33,809 nucleotides of DNA from JACCTH01 sp035281645 (GCA_035281645.1 DATEDN010000118.1:1-33809), one strand, 5' to 3'; shown: positions 1 to 8,031, counted from the first letter of the stretch. Translations and numbers: made by a program. The notes: a model not told the origin generated them from the sequence alone.

Positions 1-1573
1 CTACCGGCGAATGCCGCAAGAGGCCAACAACGATCCCATCGACTAGTGCTTCCCACGAGGCCTCGATCACGTTCTCGTGAACACCGAGAGTGGTCCACGA
101 CCAGTCTCCGTCGGAAGTCTCCAACAGGACCCGCACCGTGGCCCCGGTCCCATCGGAAGAGTCGAGGACCCGCACCCGGTAGTCGGTCAGCCGCAGGCCG
201 TCCAGGGCCGGGTAGTGGCCTCGCAGAGCCGCCCGCAGCGCTTGGTCGAGAGCGTTGACCGGTCCATTGCCCTCGCCCGTGGTCACCAGACGCTCCTCAC
301 CGACCATGAGCTTGACCGTGGCCTCCGCCACCACATTTCCCGAAGCCGAACGTTCGACGAAAGTCCGGAAGGATTCGAGTTGAAAGTAGGCCTGCTGCCA
401 GCCGAGGGTCCTTCTGATAAGTAGTTCGAGGGAGCCATCTGCCGCCTCGAACTGGTAACCGCGATGCTCGAGTTCCTTCACTCGGGCCAGAACCAGCCGA
501 GCATCCTCCTCGGACAGCTCCAGGCCGAGCTCGGAGGCCTTGCGCATCACCGCTGCTCGGCCGGCTTGTTCGGAAACCACCATGCGGGTGAAGTTCCCGA
601 CGCCTCCCGGGGGGGTGTGCTCGTACGCATCGGGGCGCCGGGCGAGAGCGGAAGTATGAAGACCGGCCTTGTGAGTGAATGCCGAGGAGCCCACGTACGG
701 CCGATGGGGGTCTAGAGCAATGTTGACGATCTCGGCGACGTGATGCGAAGTCGGCGCCAATGCCGCCAAGCGGTCGCGACTCAAGACCGGGATCCCCATC
801 TTGAGGACGAGGTCGGGGATGATCGAGCAGAGGTCGGCGTTCCCCGTGCGCTCGCCATAGCCATTGATGCAACCCTGGATTTGACGCGCTCCGGCCTGAA
901 CCGCGGCCAGGGACGAGGCAACCGCACAGCCGGCGTCGTTGTGGAAGTGCACTCCGATCTCGGCCTCGGGAAGCTCGGCGGACACCTTGCCGATCACGTC
1001 GATGATCTGGTGAGGAAGTGTCCCTCCATTGGTATCACACAGCACTAGCCGTTCGGCTCCCGCTTCGAGGGCTGATCTCAGTACTCGCAAGGCGTACTCG
1101 GAGTTGGCTTGGTAACCGTCGAAGAAATGCTCGGCATCGAAGAACACCCGGCGATCGTGATGGCGAAGGTAGGAAATTGAGTCCGAAACCATTCGCAAGC
1201 CTTCGTCGAGATCGGTTCGCAGAGCTTCCTTCACGTGGTAGTCCCAGGCTTTTCCGACGATGCAGATGGTTGACGTGTCGGCCGCGATCAGGGCTTGCAG
1301 TTGCTGATCGTCAGTGCTTGCCACGTGGGGCCGGCGGGTGGAGCCAAAGGCGACCAAGGTGGCATGGCGGAAGTCGAGTTCCTTCTGAGCCCGGGCGAAA
1401 AAGGCGTCGTCTTTCGGCAGCGCCCCGGGCCAACCGCCCTCCACATAGTCGACCCCCAATTCATCGAGCAGACCCGCAATCCGGAGCTTGTCTCCCACGG
1501 TGAGAGAGATTCCCTCCTGCTGCGATCCGTCGCGCAGGGTGGTGTCGTAGATCTCGAGATTCGGGTCGGGCAT
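1..1573 (-). CDS. cimA: (R)-citramalate synthase, C-terminus cut by window edge
   Basis: Condenses pyruvate with acetyl-CoA to citramalate, the first step of the threonine-independent isoleucine route (cytosolic). The 524 codons present begin with the DTTLRDG signature near residue 10 of the HMGL-like/alpha-isopropylmalate synthase TIM barrel. The metal-site HFHND motif and the LCDTNGG strand follow, and a LeuA-type allosteric domain fills the C-terminal third. The overall pattern fits the CimA/LeuA2 branch of about 530 aa better than LeuA or homocitrate synthase, so only a few residues should be missing. The ATG start has only a weak AGAG upstream. The preceding leader region carries an Ile-rich peptide and a terminator, which independently supports a role in isoleucine synthesis. 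Family assignment is firm; substrate (citramalate rather than another 2-alkylmalate) is inferred from sequence and leader. Confidence 0.88.
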   Translation of the reverse strand, partial: MPDPNLEIYDTTLRDGSQQEGISLTVGDKLRIAGLLDELGVDYVEGGWPGALPKDDAFFARAQKELDFRHATLVAFGSTRRPHVASTDDQQLQALIAADTSTICIVGKAWDYHVKEALRTDLDEGLRMVSDSISYLRHHDRRVFFDAEHFFDGYQANSEYALRVLRSALEAGAERLVLCDTNGGTLPHQIIDVIGKVSAELPEAEIGVHFHNDAGCAVASSLAAVQAGARQIQGCINGYGERTGNADLCSIIPDLVLKMGIPVLSRDRLAALAPTSHHVAEIVNIALDPHRPYVGSSAFTHKAGLHTSALARRPDAYEHTPPGGVGNFTRMVVSEQAGRAAVMRKASELGLELSEEDARLVLARVKELEHRGYQFEAADGSLELLIRRTLGWQQAYFQLESFRTFVERSASGNVVAEATVKLMVGEERLVTTGEGNGPVNALDQALRAALRGHYPALDGLRLTDYRVRVLDSSDGTGATVRVLLETSDGDWSWTTLGVHENVIEASWEALVDGIVVGLLRHSPV

Positions 1574-1596
1574 GGGGTCTCTTTTCGGTATGGCAA

Positions 1597-1623
1597 CAAA
1601 AAACCCTTCGCCGGGCGAAGGGT
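1597..1623 (-). terminator. Rho-independent attenuator terminator before cimA
   Basis: On the minus strand a perfect 10-bp inverted repeat (acccttcgcc / ggcgaagggt, 1623-1603) runs directly into six T residues (1603-1598). It lies after the leader peptide and 24 nt before the cimA ATG, within the same transcription unit, so it is an attenuator rather than an end-of-operon terminator. Confidence 0.85.
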
Positions 1624-1627
1624 CGAA

Positions 1628-1654
1628 GGCACACGCCAGGTTGTGGCGTGCGCC
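1628..1654 (-). promoter_or_regulatory. Leader hairpin following the Ile codons
   Basis: An 11-bp stem with one G-U pair and a 5-nt loop (arms 1654-1644 and 1638-1628) starts at the last base of the leader stop codon. A ribosome stalled on the Ile codons would reach into its 5' arm, so it is placed to sense leader translation. It does not overlap the terminator stem, so whether it is a pause hairpin, a protector, or part of an antiterminator cannot be settled by eye. Confidence 0.6.
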
Positions 1655-1689
1655 TATGCGATAATGATGATGTCGTAACGGGCGGTCAT
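1654..1689 (-). CDS. Isoleucine-rich leader peptide of the cimA attenuator
   Basis: Reading the minus strand from ATG at 1689 gives an 11-residue peptide, MTARYDIIIIA, ending in TAG. Four consecutive Ile codons (ATC ATC ATT ATC) sit just before the stop. It lies between a consensus-like promoter and a rho-independent terminator upstream of the isoleucine-pathway gene cimA, exactly the place expected for a transcription-attenuation leader. There is no Shine-Dalgarno sequence, and the predicted transcript starts 0-2 nt before the ATG, so it is probably translated leaderless. Mechanism is inferred from classical ilv attenuators: scarcity of charged tRNA-Ile would stall a ribosome on the Ile run and favour readthrough. 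Confidence 0.85.
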   Translation of the reverse strand: MTARYDIIIIA

Positions 1690-1690
1690 C

Positions 1691-1726
1691 TGCCCGAAGT
1701 ATCGTCCCGATGGGGGCGCGAGTCAA
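1691..1726 (-). promoter_or_regulatory. Promoter of the cimA leader transcript
   Basis: On the minus strand TTGACT (1726-1721) and GATACT (1703-1698) are separated by exactly 17 nt, an excellent housekeeping-sigma promoter. A start 6-8 nt after the -10 box falls at 1691-1689, at or just before the leader peptide ATG. An inverted repeat AACAGC-N12-GCTGTT (1725-1748) overlaps the -35 box and could be an operator shared with the divergent helicase gene; that part is weak. Confidence 0.75.
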
Positions 1727-1760
1727 CAGCTGATCGCCAGCGGCTGTTCTATCCAATGAG

Positions 1761-3008
1761 GTGTTTGTGGTTTCCGCGGTCGAACGTAAAGAGTTAGCCC
1801 CTTCCTTCCAGGGCTTGGGAGTGTCCCCTGAATTGATCGAAGTACTCGAATTGGAGGGCATCGTCGGGGCCTTTCCCATTCAGGCCCTGACCATCCCCGA
1901 TGCCCTAGCCGGCCGTGATATCTGCGGAAAGGCCAAGACCGGATCGGGGAAGACTCTTGCTTTCGGGTTGCCGATGCTGGAGATGATCGGAGCTGCCCAA
2001 CCCCGACGACCGCGGGGGTTGGTAGTGGTGCCCACCCGCGAGTTGGCGGCACAGGTAGCCGAGACGCTGGAACCGCTTGCACGGATCAAGGGAAAGCGGG
2101 TGCTGGCGGTCTACGGGGGAACGTCCGTGCGAGAGCAAGTCAAGACACTGGCAAGCGGAGTCGAGGTGATTGTCGCCACCCCCGCTCGGCTGATCGACTT
2201 ACTCGAGCGGGGGACGGTGCACCTCGATCACCTCGAGATCCTCGTGATCGACGAAGCCGATGAGATGGCCGATCTCGGGTTCCTCCCTCAAGTGCAGTCG
2301 ATCATGCGTCAGGTGTCTGCCGTCCACCAGACAATGCTCTTCTCGGCCACGCTCGATCACCGGGTTCAGGTGCTGGTCCGTAACTACATGAAAGATCCGA
2401 TCTTTCATGAGGTCACCTCCACGCGGGTGACCGTTGAGTCATCCGTCCACCGTTTCCTTGAAGTGCAGTCGACGGACAAGGCGCGGGTGACGGCTCGGAT
2501 TGCGCGGTCGGCGGCCCGCACACTCGTCTTCGTCCGAACCAAGCGAGGCTGCGATCGGGTGGCCGCCGACCTCCGCCAGCTTTCGATCAGCGCCAAGGCG
2601 ATTCACGGTGATCTCGACCAGAGCCAGCGCGAGAAGGCGCTTCGGCAGTTCCGGAGCGGTCGGGTGCCGGTTCTGGTCGCGACCAACGTCGCCGCTCGCG
2701 GCCTCGATATAGAGGGTGTCGACATTGTCGTGCATTACGACCTCCCCGAGGACTCGACCACCTACGTTCATCGCTCGGGCCGTACTGCCCGGGCCGGGGA
2801 AGCTGGTCTGGTCGTCACACTGGTGAGCAACGAACAACTTGAGACCGCGGGTTGGATCATGAAGGAAGCGGGGCTGCGGATGCCAGTGGTGAGGATGTAT
2901 TCGAACGACGAGCGCCTAGACGACCTCGTCTCCTTTCACCCCGGGGAGTTGCCTGAGCCCCGTAAGCGCGGTTCGTCGCGCAATCGCCGGCGCGCTCGCT
3001 TGATCTGA
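1761..3008 (+). CDS. DEAD-box ATP-dependent RNA helicase
   Basis: ATP-dependent RNA-unwinding protein of superfamily 2, cytosolic, likely in ribosome assembly or RNA decay. All hallmarks are present in order: FPIQ (Q motif, about residue 38), AKTGSGKT (58-65), PTREL (91), DEAD (164-167), SAT (195-197), and in the second RecA domain ARGLDIEGVD and HRSGRTARAG. At 415 aa it is a minimal RhlE/CsdA-type core with a short basic tail (KRGSSRNRRRAR), and it lacks the DbpA/CsdA RNA-binding C-terminal domain. The start could be GTG 1761 or, better spaced from the GAGG at 1757-1760, GTG 1767. It is divergent from the cimA leader. The exact paralogue cannot be named from sequence alone. Confidence 0.93.
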   Translation: MFVVSAVERKELAPSFQGLGVSPELIEVLELEGIVGAFPIQALTIPDALAGRDICGKAKTGSGKTLAFGLPMLEMIGAAQPRRPRGLVVVPTRELAAQVAETLEPLARIKGKRVLAVYGGTSVREQVKTLASGVEVIVATPARLIDLLERGTVHLDHLEILVIDEADEMADLGFLPQVQSIMRQVSAVHQTMLFSATLDHRVQVLVRNYMKDPIFHEVTSTRVTVESSVHRFLEVQSTDKARVTARIARSAARTLVFVRTKRGCDRVAADLRQLSISAKAIHGDLDQSQREKALRQFRSGRVPVLVATNVAARGLDIEGVDIVVHYDLPEDSTTYVHRSGRTARAGEAGLVVTLVSNEQLETAGWIMKEAGLRMPVVRMYSNDERLDDLVSFHPGELPEPRKRGSSRNRRRARLI

Positions 3009-3111
3009 GTTGTTGGCAGATCGCGAAATTCCCTTTATCGTCTAGCCCTCGTTTAGAGCCACGCTGGGCTTGGGAGGCGACTCGTCGGGCGGAGCAACCG
3101 AGGAGATTGCC

Positions 3112-4389
3112 GTGCGAACAACCGACGCTTCCGCCCAGGAGCGTTTCTTATCCCTCTTTGAGCGTTACGCCCTTGCTGCTCGCGATGCGGGCCTGGTGCG
3201 CGTTCGCATCGAAGACCACGACCTTGATGCGGCTTACATCACTGTGGGAGGACGGAAGCTTCTCAATTTCGGATCGTGCGCCTACCTCGGCCTCAACACC
3301 GACAAGCGATTGAAGGAAGGCGCCAAGATGGCGATCGATCGCTTTGGAACGGTGTACTCGTCGTCGGCGGTCTACACCTCGGTCGATCTCTACACCGATC
3401 TCGAGCAACGATTACGCCAGATCATCGGAGCGCCGGTGATCATCGTTTCCACAACCACTCTCGCCCATCTGGCTGCCATCCCTACGTTGGTGGGCGAAGA
3501 GGATGCGCTCTTGGTCGACACCCAGGCCCACGCCTCATTGCATCTTGCGGCCAAGGTGGTGGGCTCGGTCGGGATCCCGGTCCTCGCAGTACCACACAAC
3601 GATGTCGCCGCCCTCGAGGAGACTCTGGCCCGGGAGGCCTCCCGCTATCGCCACGTCTGGTTCTTGGCCGACGGGATCTACTCGATGTTCGGTGATGCCG
3701 CTCCGGTGGCGGACTATGCACGGATCCTCGATCAGTACCAGAACCTCTACATGTACTTCGACGACGCCCATGGATTTGGCTGGAAGGGAAAGCACGGTCG
3801 CGGCTGGATCCTTGGACAGATGCCCTGGCATCCGCGACTGGTGCTCTCGTTTTCCTTGGCCAAGTCCTGGGGGAGCGGAGGCGCGGCCCTGGCCTTTCCC
3901 AATGACCAGATGGCGGCCCGGGTGCTCTCGGTGGGCAGCACGTTGACCTTTAGCGGACCCCTGCATCCCGCCGAGCTTGGCGCATCGGTGGCGGCCGCCG
4001 ACATCCACCTCTCCGATGAGCAAAGCGAGCGACAGGCGGCACTTGGCAAGCAAATCGAGCTGGTGCAAAGCGCCCTCGACACCTCCGGTCTGCCGGTGAT
4101 GCCGACCGATGCGACGCCCCTGTGGTTTGTCAAAGTCGGAAGCTTCACACGCGCCACCGAGCTCTGCCGGCGGATGATGGATCGCGGCTTCTATCTCAAC
4201 ATCGCCGGGTTTCCGGCTGTCCCCATGAGGCAGAGTGGTGTCCGTTTCACCAACACCCTCAACCATTCCGACGACCAGATCCTGGAAATGATCGACACCC
4301 TCCGCGACGAGCTGGCAATCGTCACCGGCGAGACCGAAATCGAGATCGATCTCACCGCCGCCAGTGGTGCGGATCGACCCTTTTCCTAG
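3112..4389 (+). CDS. PLP-dependent alpha-oxoamine synthase family protein (AONS/SPT/CqsA-like)
   Basis: Fold-type I PLP enzyme of the family containing 8-amino-7-oxononanoate synthase, serine palmitoyltransferase, glycine C-acetyltransferase and the autoinducer synthases CqsA/LqsA. These condense an acyl-CoA with an amino acid. Visible are the N-terminal LNFGSCAYLGL segment (NYLG-like), the PLP-contacting FDDAHG (D218, H220) and the Schiff-base lysine K251 in LAKSWGSGG. GTG 3112 is chosen because GAGGAG lies 6 nt upstream; an in-frame TTG at 3070 would add 14 poor residues. It is 425 aa, a typical length, and is followed after 27 nt by a multi-membrane-span histidine kinase. No bio genes or sphingolipid genes accompany it. 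Substrates are unknown; biotin, sphingoid or signal synthesis are all possible. Confidence 0.85.
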   Translation: MRTTDASAQERFLSLFERYALAARDAGLVRVRIEDHDLDAAYITVGGRKLLNFGSCAYLGLNTDKRLKEGAKMAIDRFGTVYSSSAVYTSVDLYTDLEQRLRQIIGAPVIIVSTTTLAHLAAIPTLVGEEDALLVDTQAHASLHLAAKVVGSVGIPVLAVPHNDVAALEETLAREASRYRHVWFLADGIYSMFGDAAPVADYARILDQYQNLYMYFDDAHGFGWKGKHGRGWILGQMPWHPRLVLSFSLAKSWGSGGAALAFPNDQMAARVLSVGSTLTFSGPLHPAELGASVAAADIHLSDEQSERQAALGKQIELVQSALDTSGLPVMPTDATPLWFVKVGSFTRATELCRRMMDRGFYLNIAGFPAVPMRQSGVRFTNTLNHSDDQILEMIDTLRDELAIVTGETEIEIDLTAASGADRPFS

Positions 4390-4416
4390 CCCAAAACCCA
4401 TCCGATAACCCACTTT

Positions 4417-6123
4417 GTGGGTACTGAAGGCGGAAACCGCGGTGTTTGGCGTCGAGTGCTGTTGCTCGTCGGGGCGATACCTGCCGCCACAGGCTGGCTA
4501 CTAGCGCTGGTCGATCACACCAGGTTCTTCGAGATCGGGCTCGTCGGCCTTTTCCTCGGCACCGGGGTTTCAGCAGTTCTCATCCTGCGCGGTGCCCGGG
4601 TTCACCCCGACCGGGAAGCCATGGCCTGGCGACTGGTGGGAACCGGATTCTTGATCGCTGCGACCACGGTCGGGGTGACAGGTGTCTTGGCCTCGGCTGG
4701 AGCGTTACCTGTCTTCGGGCTTCATGACTTGGCGTTCCTCACCGCCTACTCCTTTGCGATCGTGGGCTTCCTGGTCATGCCCCACGTCGGCGGGCTCCAG
4801 AGCCGGGTGCGGATTTTTCTCGACGGAGCCATCGGCGCCCTGTCGGTGGCGATACTCCTCGTTGTCTTCTTTCTCCCAGGAATCCGCGTCCACTTAGCGA
4901 GTGCCACGTTCTGGGAGAGAGTGGCCGGTATCGGCTATCCCTTGCTCGACTCGCTGATGGTGGTGGTGGCGATGATCGTTACGATTCGCCGCTCGGCCTG
5001 GCGCTTTGACATTCGCATCGTTGCGCTCGGTATGGCGATGTGTGTTCAGGCCCTGGCGGACCTCCGATTGCTCAGCTCCGGTATTGGCGAGTCTTTGACC
5101 GCCGCTCAACCTGATTTCCGATTCTTTCTGGCGGCCTCGCTTTTGCAGCTGGTGGCCGCCTCCCAGATCCGCCACCGGATGAAGCCCAAGGAGTACGCCG
5201 ACCGGCGCCAGCCGCTCTGGGCGATGGTGGCTCCCTATAGCGCCATGGTGGTCGCGCTGCTGGCTGTGGTCAGACAGGTTTCGCTCAGTGACATTGATTC
5301 GGACATTGCCATCCTGCTGGTCATGGGGCTGGGGATCGGGGCTCTGGTGGTAGTTCGACAGCTCGTTGCGCTCCGGGACTACCGGAACCTGGTGAGCGAA
5401 CAACGACGCGGTCTGGTTTCCTCGGTTTCGCACGAGCTGCGCACTCCGCTAACCGCCATGGTCGGGTTTCTCGAAGTGCTGGATGACACGACAATCGAAC
5501 TGGGGGCCAAGGAGCGCAAGGAGCTGATCTCGATCGTGCGCCAGCAGTCGCTCTACATGTCGCGGATCGTGGCCGACCTCCTGCTCCTGGCCCGGGAGTC
5601 GAACACCCTGGAGCTCGTAGAGTCGGATGTTTCGGTGAACCAGATGGTGGACGAATCGGCGCGACGCCTCGCCCGGCAGGATCGGGATCTCGAGGTCCAG
5701 GTGGAACCGGACCTGGTGGCCTACGCCGACAGCGACCGGCTTCGCCAAGCCCTCGACAACTTGATCGTCAACGCCTTCCGCTACGGCGGTGGCAAGGCTC
5801 TGGTGATTGGACGGTCCGAAGGGGCCGACTTGATAATCGAAGTCCATGACGATGGCCCCGGTGTTCCCCGCAAGTACGAGCTAGCGATCTGGGAGCAGTT
5901 TGAACGGGGAGCCAACCGCCTCAACGCCTCGACCCCCGGTTCGGGGATCGGCCTCTCGGTGGTCGACTTGGTCGTTCGCCGCCACGGGGGAACCGCCACC
6001 TACGAGCGCTCAAAGCTCCTGGGCGGCGCCTGCTTCCGGTTGGTTCTGCCCGATCGGTTGCGTCCCGAAACGAGCGCCGTCCGACCACCGGTACGAGCCG
6101 TACCGAGCCATCTCGCCTCGTAG
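4417..6123 (+). CDS. Polytopic membrane sensor histidine kinase
   Basis: Inner-membrane sensor kinase of 568 aa. Roughly ten hydrophobic segments fill residues 10-315 and no periplasmic sensor domain is seen, so the ligand is probably sensed in or at the membrane. A HisKA domain follows with the phosphoacceptor in SVSHELRTPL (H339), then an HATPase: N box DNLIVNAFRYGG, G1 DDGPGVP, G2 GSGIGLSVV. There is no receiver domain and no response-regulator gene beside it. The GTG start sits in the 3' arm of a 6-bp hairpin (4408-4422, loop TTT) and has no clear ribosome site, so the start is less certain than the product. It probably belongs with the synthase gene 27 nt upstream. Confidence 0.88.
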   Translation: MGTEGGNRGVWRRVLLLVGAIPAATGWLLALVDHTRFFEIGLVGLFLGTGVSAVLILRGARVHPDREAMAWRLVGTGFLIAATTVGVTGVLASAGALPVFGLHDLAFLTAYSFAIVGFLVMPHVGGLQSRVRIFLDGAIGALSVAILLVVFFLPGIRVHLASATFWERVAGIGYPLLDSLMVVVAMIVTIRRSAWRFDIRIVALGMAMCVQALADLRLLSSGIGESLTAAQPDFRFFLAASLLQLVAASQIRHRMKPKEYADRRQPLWAMVAPYSAMVVALLAVVRQVSLSDIDSDIAILLVMGLGIGALVVVRQLVALRDYRNLVSEQRRGLVSSVSHELRTPLTAMVGFLEVLDDTTIELGAKERKELISIVRQQSLYMSRIVADLLLLARESNTLELVESDVSVNQMVDESARRLARQDRDLEVQVEPDLVAYADSDRLRQALDNLIVNAFRYGGGKALVIGRSEGADLIIEVHDDGPGVPRKYELAIWEQFERGANRLNASTPGSGIGLSVVDLVVRRHGGTATYERSKLLGGACFRLVLPDRLRPETSAVRPPVRAVPSHLAS

Positions 6124-6133
6124 ATAGTCTTAG

Positions 6134-6192
6134 GCGAACCCAGGGTTCGCAGGACGGCTGTGCCTATCTGTGAGCCCACAGAACGCGAGAAG
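6134..6192 (+). repeat. Interspersed hairpin repeat, copy 1 (trpS leader)
   Basis: A 59-nt element matching 30959-31015 almost throughout: 51 of 57 aligned positions by my count plus a 2-nt indel. It opens with a palindrome (gcgaaccc-a-gggttcgc) and contains a 35-nt stem-loop (6143-6177). The 3' arm is identical to copy 2, while the 5' arm has diverged but keeps most pairing through G-U pairs. It fills the gap between the kinase stop and the trpS ribosome site. No U-tract follows, so it is not a classical terminator. Confidence 0.75.
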
Positions 6193-6199
6193 GAGAGAG

Positions 6200-7186
6200 A
6201 TGAGCGACCGTCCCCGGGTGTTCTCGGGTATCCAACCCACCGGGGAACTTCACCTGGGAACCTTAATGGGGGCCCTCGACAACTGGGTGAAGATGCAGGA
6301 CACCTACGAAACGTTCTATTGCGTCGTAGACCTCCACGCTATGTCGGTGCCCTATGACCCGGCCGAGTTCGAGCGCAGCCGACTCAACACGGCCAAGGTG
6401 GTACTGGCTTCCGGCGTCGATCCCAAGCGCTCGCTCTTCTACATGCAGAGTCAGGTGCCCCAACACGCCGAGCTGGCGTGGATCCTGGGCACCCTGGCCG
6501 GTATCGGTCAGCTCGAACGCATGATTCAATACAAGGAGAAGTCGGATAAGTCCGGTCAGAACCTGGGCCTTCTCTCCTATCCGGTGTTGATGGCCGCCGA
6601 CATCCTCATCCACCGCGTCAACGCCGTTCCGGTGGGGGACGATCAAACCCAGCACCTGGAGCTGACCCGCGATCTCGTGGTTCGCTTCAACGGTCGTTTC
6701 GGCGAGCTGTTCCCGTTGCCGGAACGGATCACACCCGAACTCGGCGCCCGGGTGATGTCGCTACAAAACCCCTCCGCCAAGATGTCGAAGACCGATCCCG
6801 ATCCCGACTCGTACATCGGTCTCACCGAAGACCCGGAAACCACCCGGCGAAAGGTGATGGGAGCCGTCACCGACTCGGACCGCAAGGTGCGATACGACTG
6901 GGACGAGAAACCGGGGATCTCGAACCTTCTGGAGCTGATGTCTTTCTCCTCGGGGCGGCCCATTCCCGAACTCGAGTCGGAGTTCGGCGATGCCGGCTAC
7001 GGGCCCTTCAAGAAAGCGGTGGCCGAAGCCGTGGTTGAACGGCTCGCGCCGATCCGGGGACGGTTCAGGCAGGCCGATGACGCCGAAGTGGCTCGACTGA
7101 TGCAAAAGGCTGCCCTCGACGCTCGCACCCGGGCCGAGGCGACCATGCGGCTGGTGCGCAAGGCGGTCGGGCTCGGCGCCAACTAG
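6200..7186 (+). CDS. trpS: Tryptophanyl-tRNA synthetase
   Basis: Class I aminoacyl-tRNA synthetase charging tRNA-Trp in the cytosol. The 328-aa protein has the family's usual length. It begins RVFSGIQPTGELHLG, with the HIGH-type signature read as HLGT, and carries the KMSKT (KMSKS-like) loop near residue 194 plus the GDDQTQHLELTRD adenylate-site segment. ATG 6200 is chosen over an upstream in-frame codon at 6170 because AAGGAGAGAG lies directly before it and homologues start at this methionine. It is preceded by the interspersed hairpin repeat. No Trp-rich leader peptide or T-box is visible. Confidence 0.97.
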   Translation: MSDRPRVFSGIQPTGELHLGTLMGALDNWVKMQDTYETFYCVVDLHAMSVPYDPAEFERSRLNTAKVVLASGVDPKRSLFYMQSQVPQHAELAWILGTLAGIGQLERMIQYKEKSDKSGQNLGLLSYPVLMAADILIHRVNAVPVGDDQTQHLELTRDLVVRFNGRFGELFPLPERITPELGARVMSLQNPSAKMSKTDPDPDSYIGLTEDPETTRRKVMGAVTDSDRKVRYDWDEKPGISNLLELMSFSSGRPIPELESEFGDAGYGPFKKAVAEAVVERLAPIRGRFRQADDAEVARLMQKAALDARTRAEATMRLVRKAVGLGAN

Positions 7187-7198
7187 CTCGCTTCCCCG

Positions 7199-7247
7199 AA
7201 ACCTAAGGCTCTAGGCCGCGGAAACCGCGGCTTATAGCATTAGGTTT
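7199..7247. terminator. Compound inverted repeat between convergent trpS and CPBP genes
   Basis: An outer stem aaacctaa/ttaggttt (7199-7206 with 7240-7247) encloses a perfect 7-bp GC stem, gccgcgg-aaa-ccgcggc (7215-7231), with partial pairing between the two. It spans the stop codon of the minus-strand gene and ends 12 nt past the trpS stop. It is well placed to end both transcripts, although neither side has a long U-run. Confidence 0.6.
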
Positions 7248-7962
7248 GCCGGGAGACGATCTCCTCGACGAGCTCGGGCGGTAGGAAGACGACCACCATG
7301 GCCAGAAGGTTGACGCCTGAGTGGATGAAGATCGCCGGGCCCAGGCGTTTTTGCCTGACCGTCACATAGGACAGCACCAGGCCGATGACGAGGAATGTCG
7401 GCATCGTCAGGATCAGGCTCCGGAGGAAGTCGCCGCTCAATCCGAGTAAATGGAAGGCGGCGAATACGAGGGCGGTCATCCAGATTGCTCGCCGCCCGGT
7501 CCCCAATGAGCGTTGGAGCACTCCCCGGAAGAGCAACTCCTCGGTGAGCGGGGTCAGCACAGTCAGGACGCCCGCCATGACCACTTTGGCGTAGGTGGTG
7601 TCGAGGGCGCGGAGTTGATCGCTGATGATCTGGCCTCCTTCCCCTTCGGTCACTGCCTGAGCAAGCGGGAAGAAGATGATGGGAACAGTTATCTGGAGCA
7701 GCAGGCCGAGAAAGATGTAACGGAGGTCGCTCCCCTCGATGTTCAGCCCGAGGGACTCCAGGCCCCCTCGCCGCCTGGCCAGCAGCCAGAGAGCCCCAAG
7801 ATGGCCGACGTACTGGGCGAGGGTGGCGGTCACCAGCAGGGCTGGCGTGCTCCCGTCGAGGGCCAGAACAGCGATGGTGGCGACGGCGGCTCCGATGAGC
7901 CCGGCAAACATCGCCAGCCAGAAGTCTCGGGTCCGCCAGGTCATCACCTCCACTGAGGTCAC
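7240..7962 (-). CDS. CPBP family intramembrane metalloprotease
   Basis: Integral membrane protein of 240 aa with about six to eight hydrophobic segments and the CAAX-protease/bacteriocin-processing (CPBP, Abi) motifs. These are EELLFRG (the EExxxR glutamate pair), FAAFHLL and HSGVNL, supplying the catalytic glutamates and metal-binding histidines. Such proteins cleave substrates within the membrane; the bacterial targets are usually unknown. GTG 7962 is the longest start; ATG 7944, directly behind GGAGGTG, or GTG 7953 are alternatives. The gene is divergent from guaB3 with a gap of about 70 bp and converges on trpS. Confidence 0.88.
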   Translation of the reverse strand: MTSVEVMTWRTRDFWLAMFAGLIGAAVATIAVLALDGSTPALLVTATLAQYVGHLGALWLLARRRGGLESLGLNIEGSDLRYIFLGLLLQITVPIIFFPLAQAVTEGEGGQIISDQLRALDTTYAKVVMAGVLTVLTPLTEELLFRGVLQRSLGTGRRAIWMTALVFAAFHLLGLSGDFLRSLILTMPTFLVIGLVLSYVTVRQKRLGPAIFIHSGVNLLAMVVVFLPPELVEEIVSRQT

Positions 7963-8031
7963 GGTACCGGCCAGGAGGGGCGACCTTCCTACACTTGGTT
8001 AGACAAGGTTTGCGCTGGCCAAGGAGTGATT

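Noticed and set aside
6124..6199. T-box or Trp attenuator before trpS
   Set aside because: No T-box sequence, no Trp codon run, no terminator with a U-tract; the structure is explained by the interspersed hairpin repeat.
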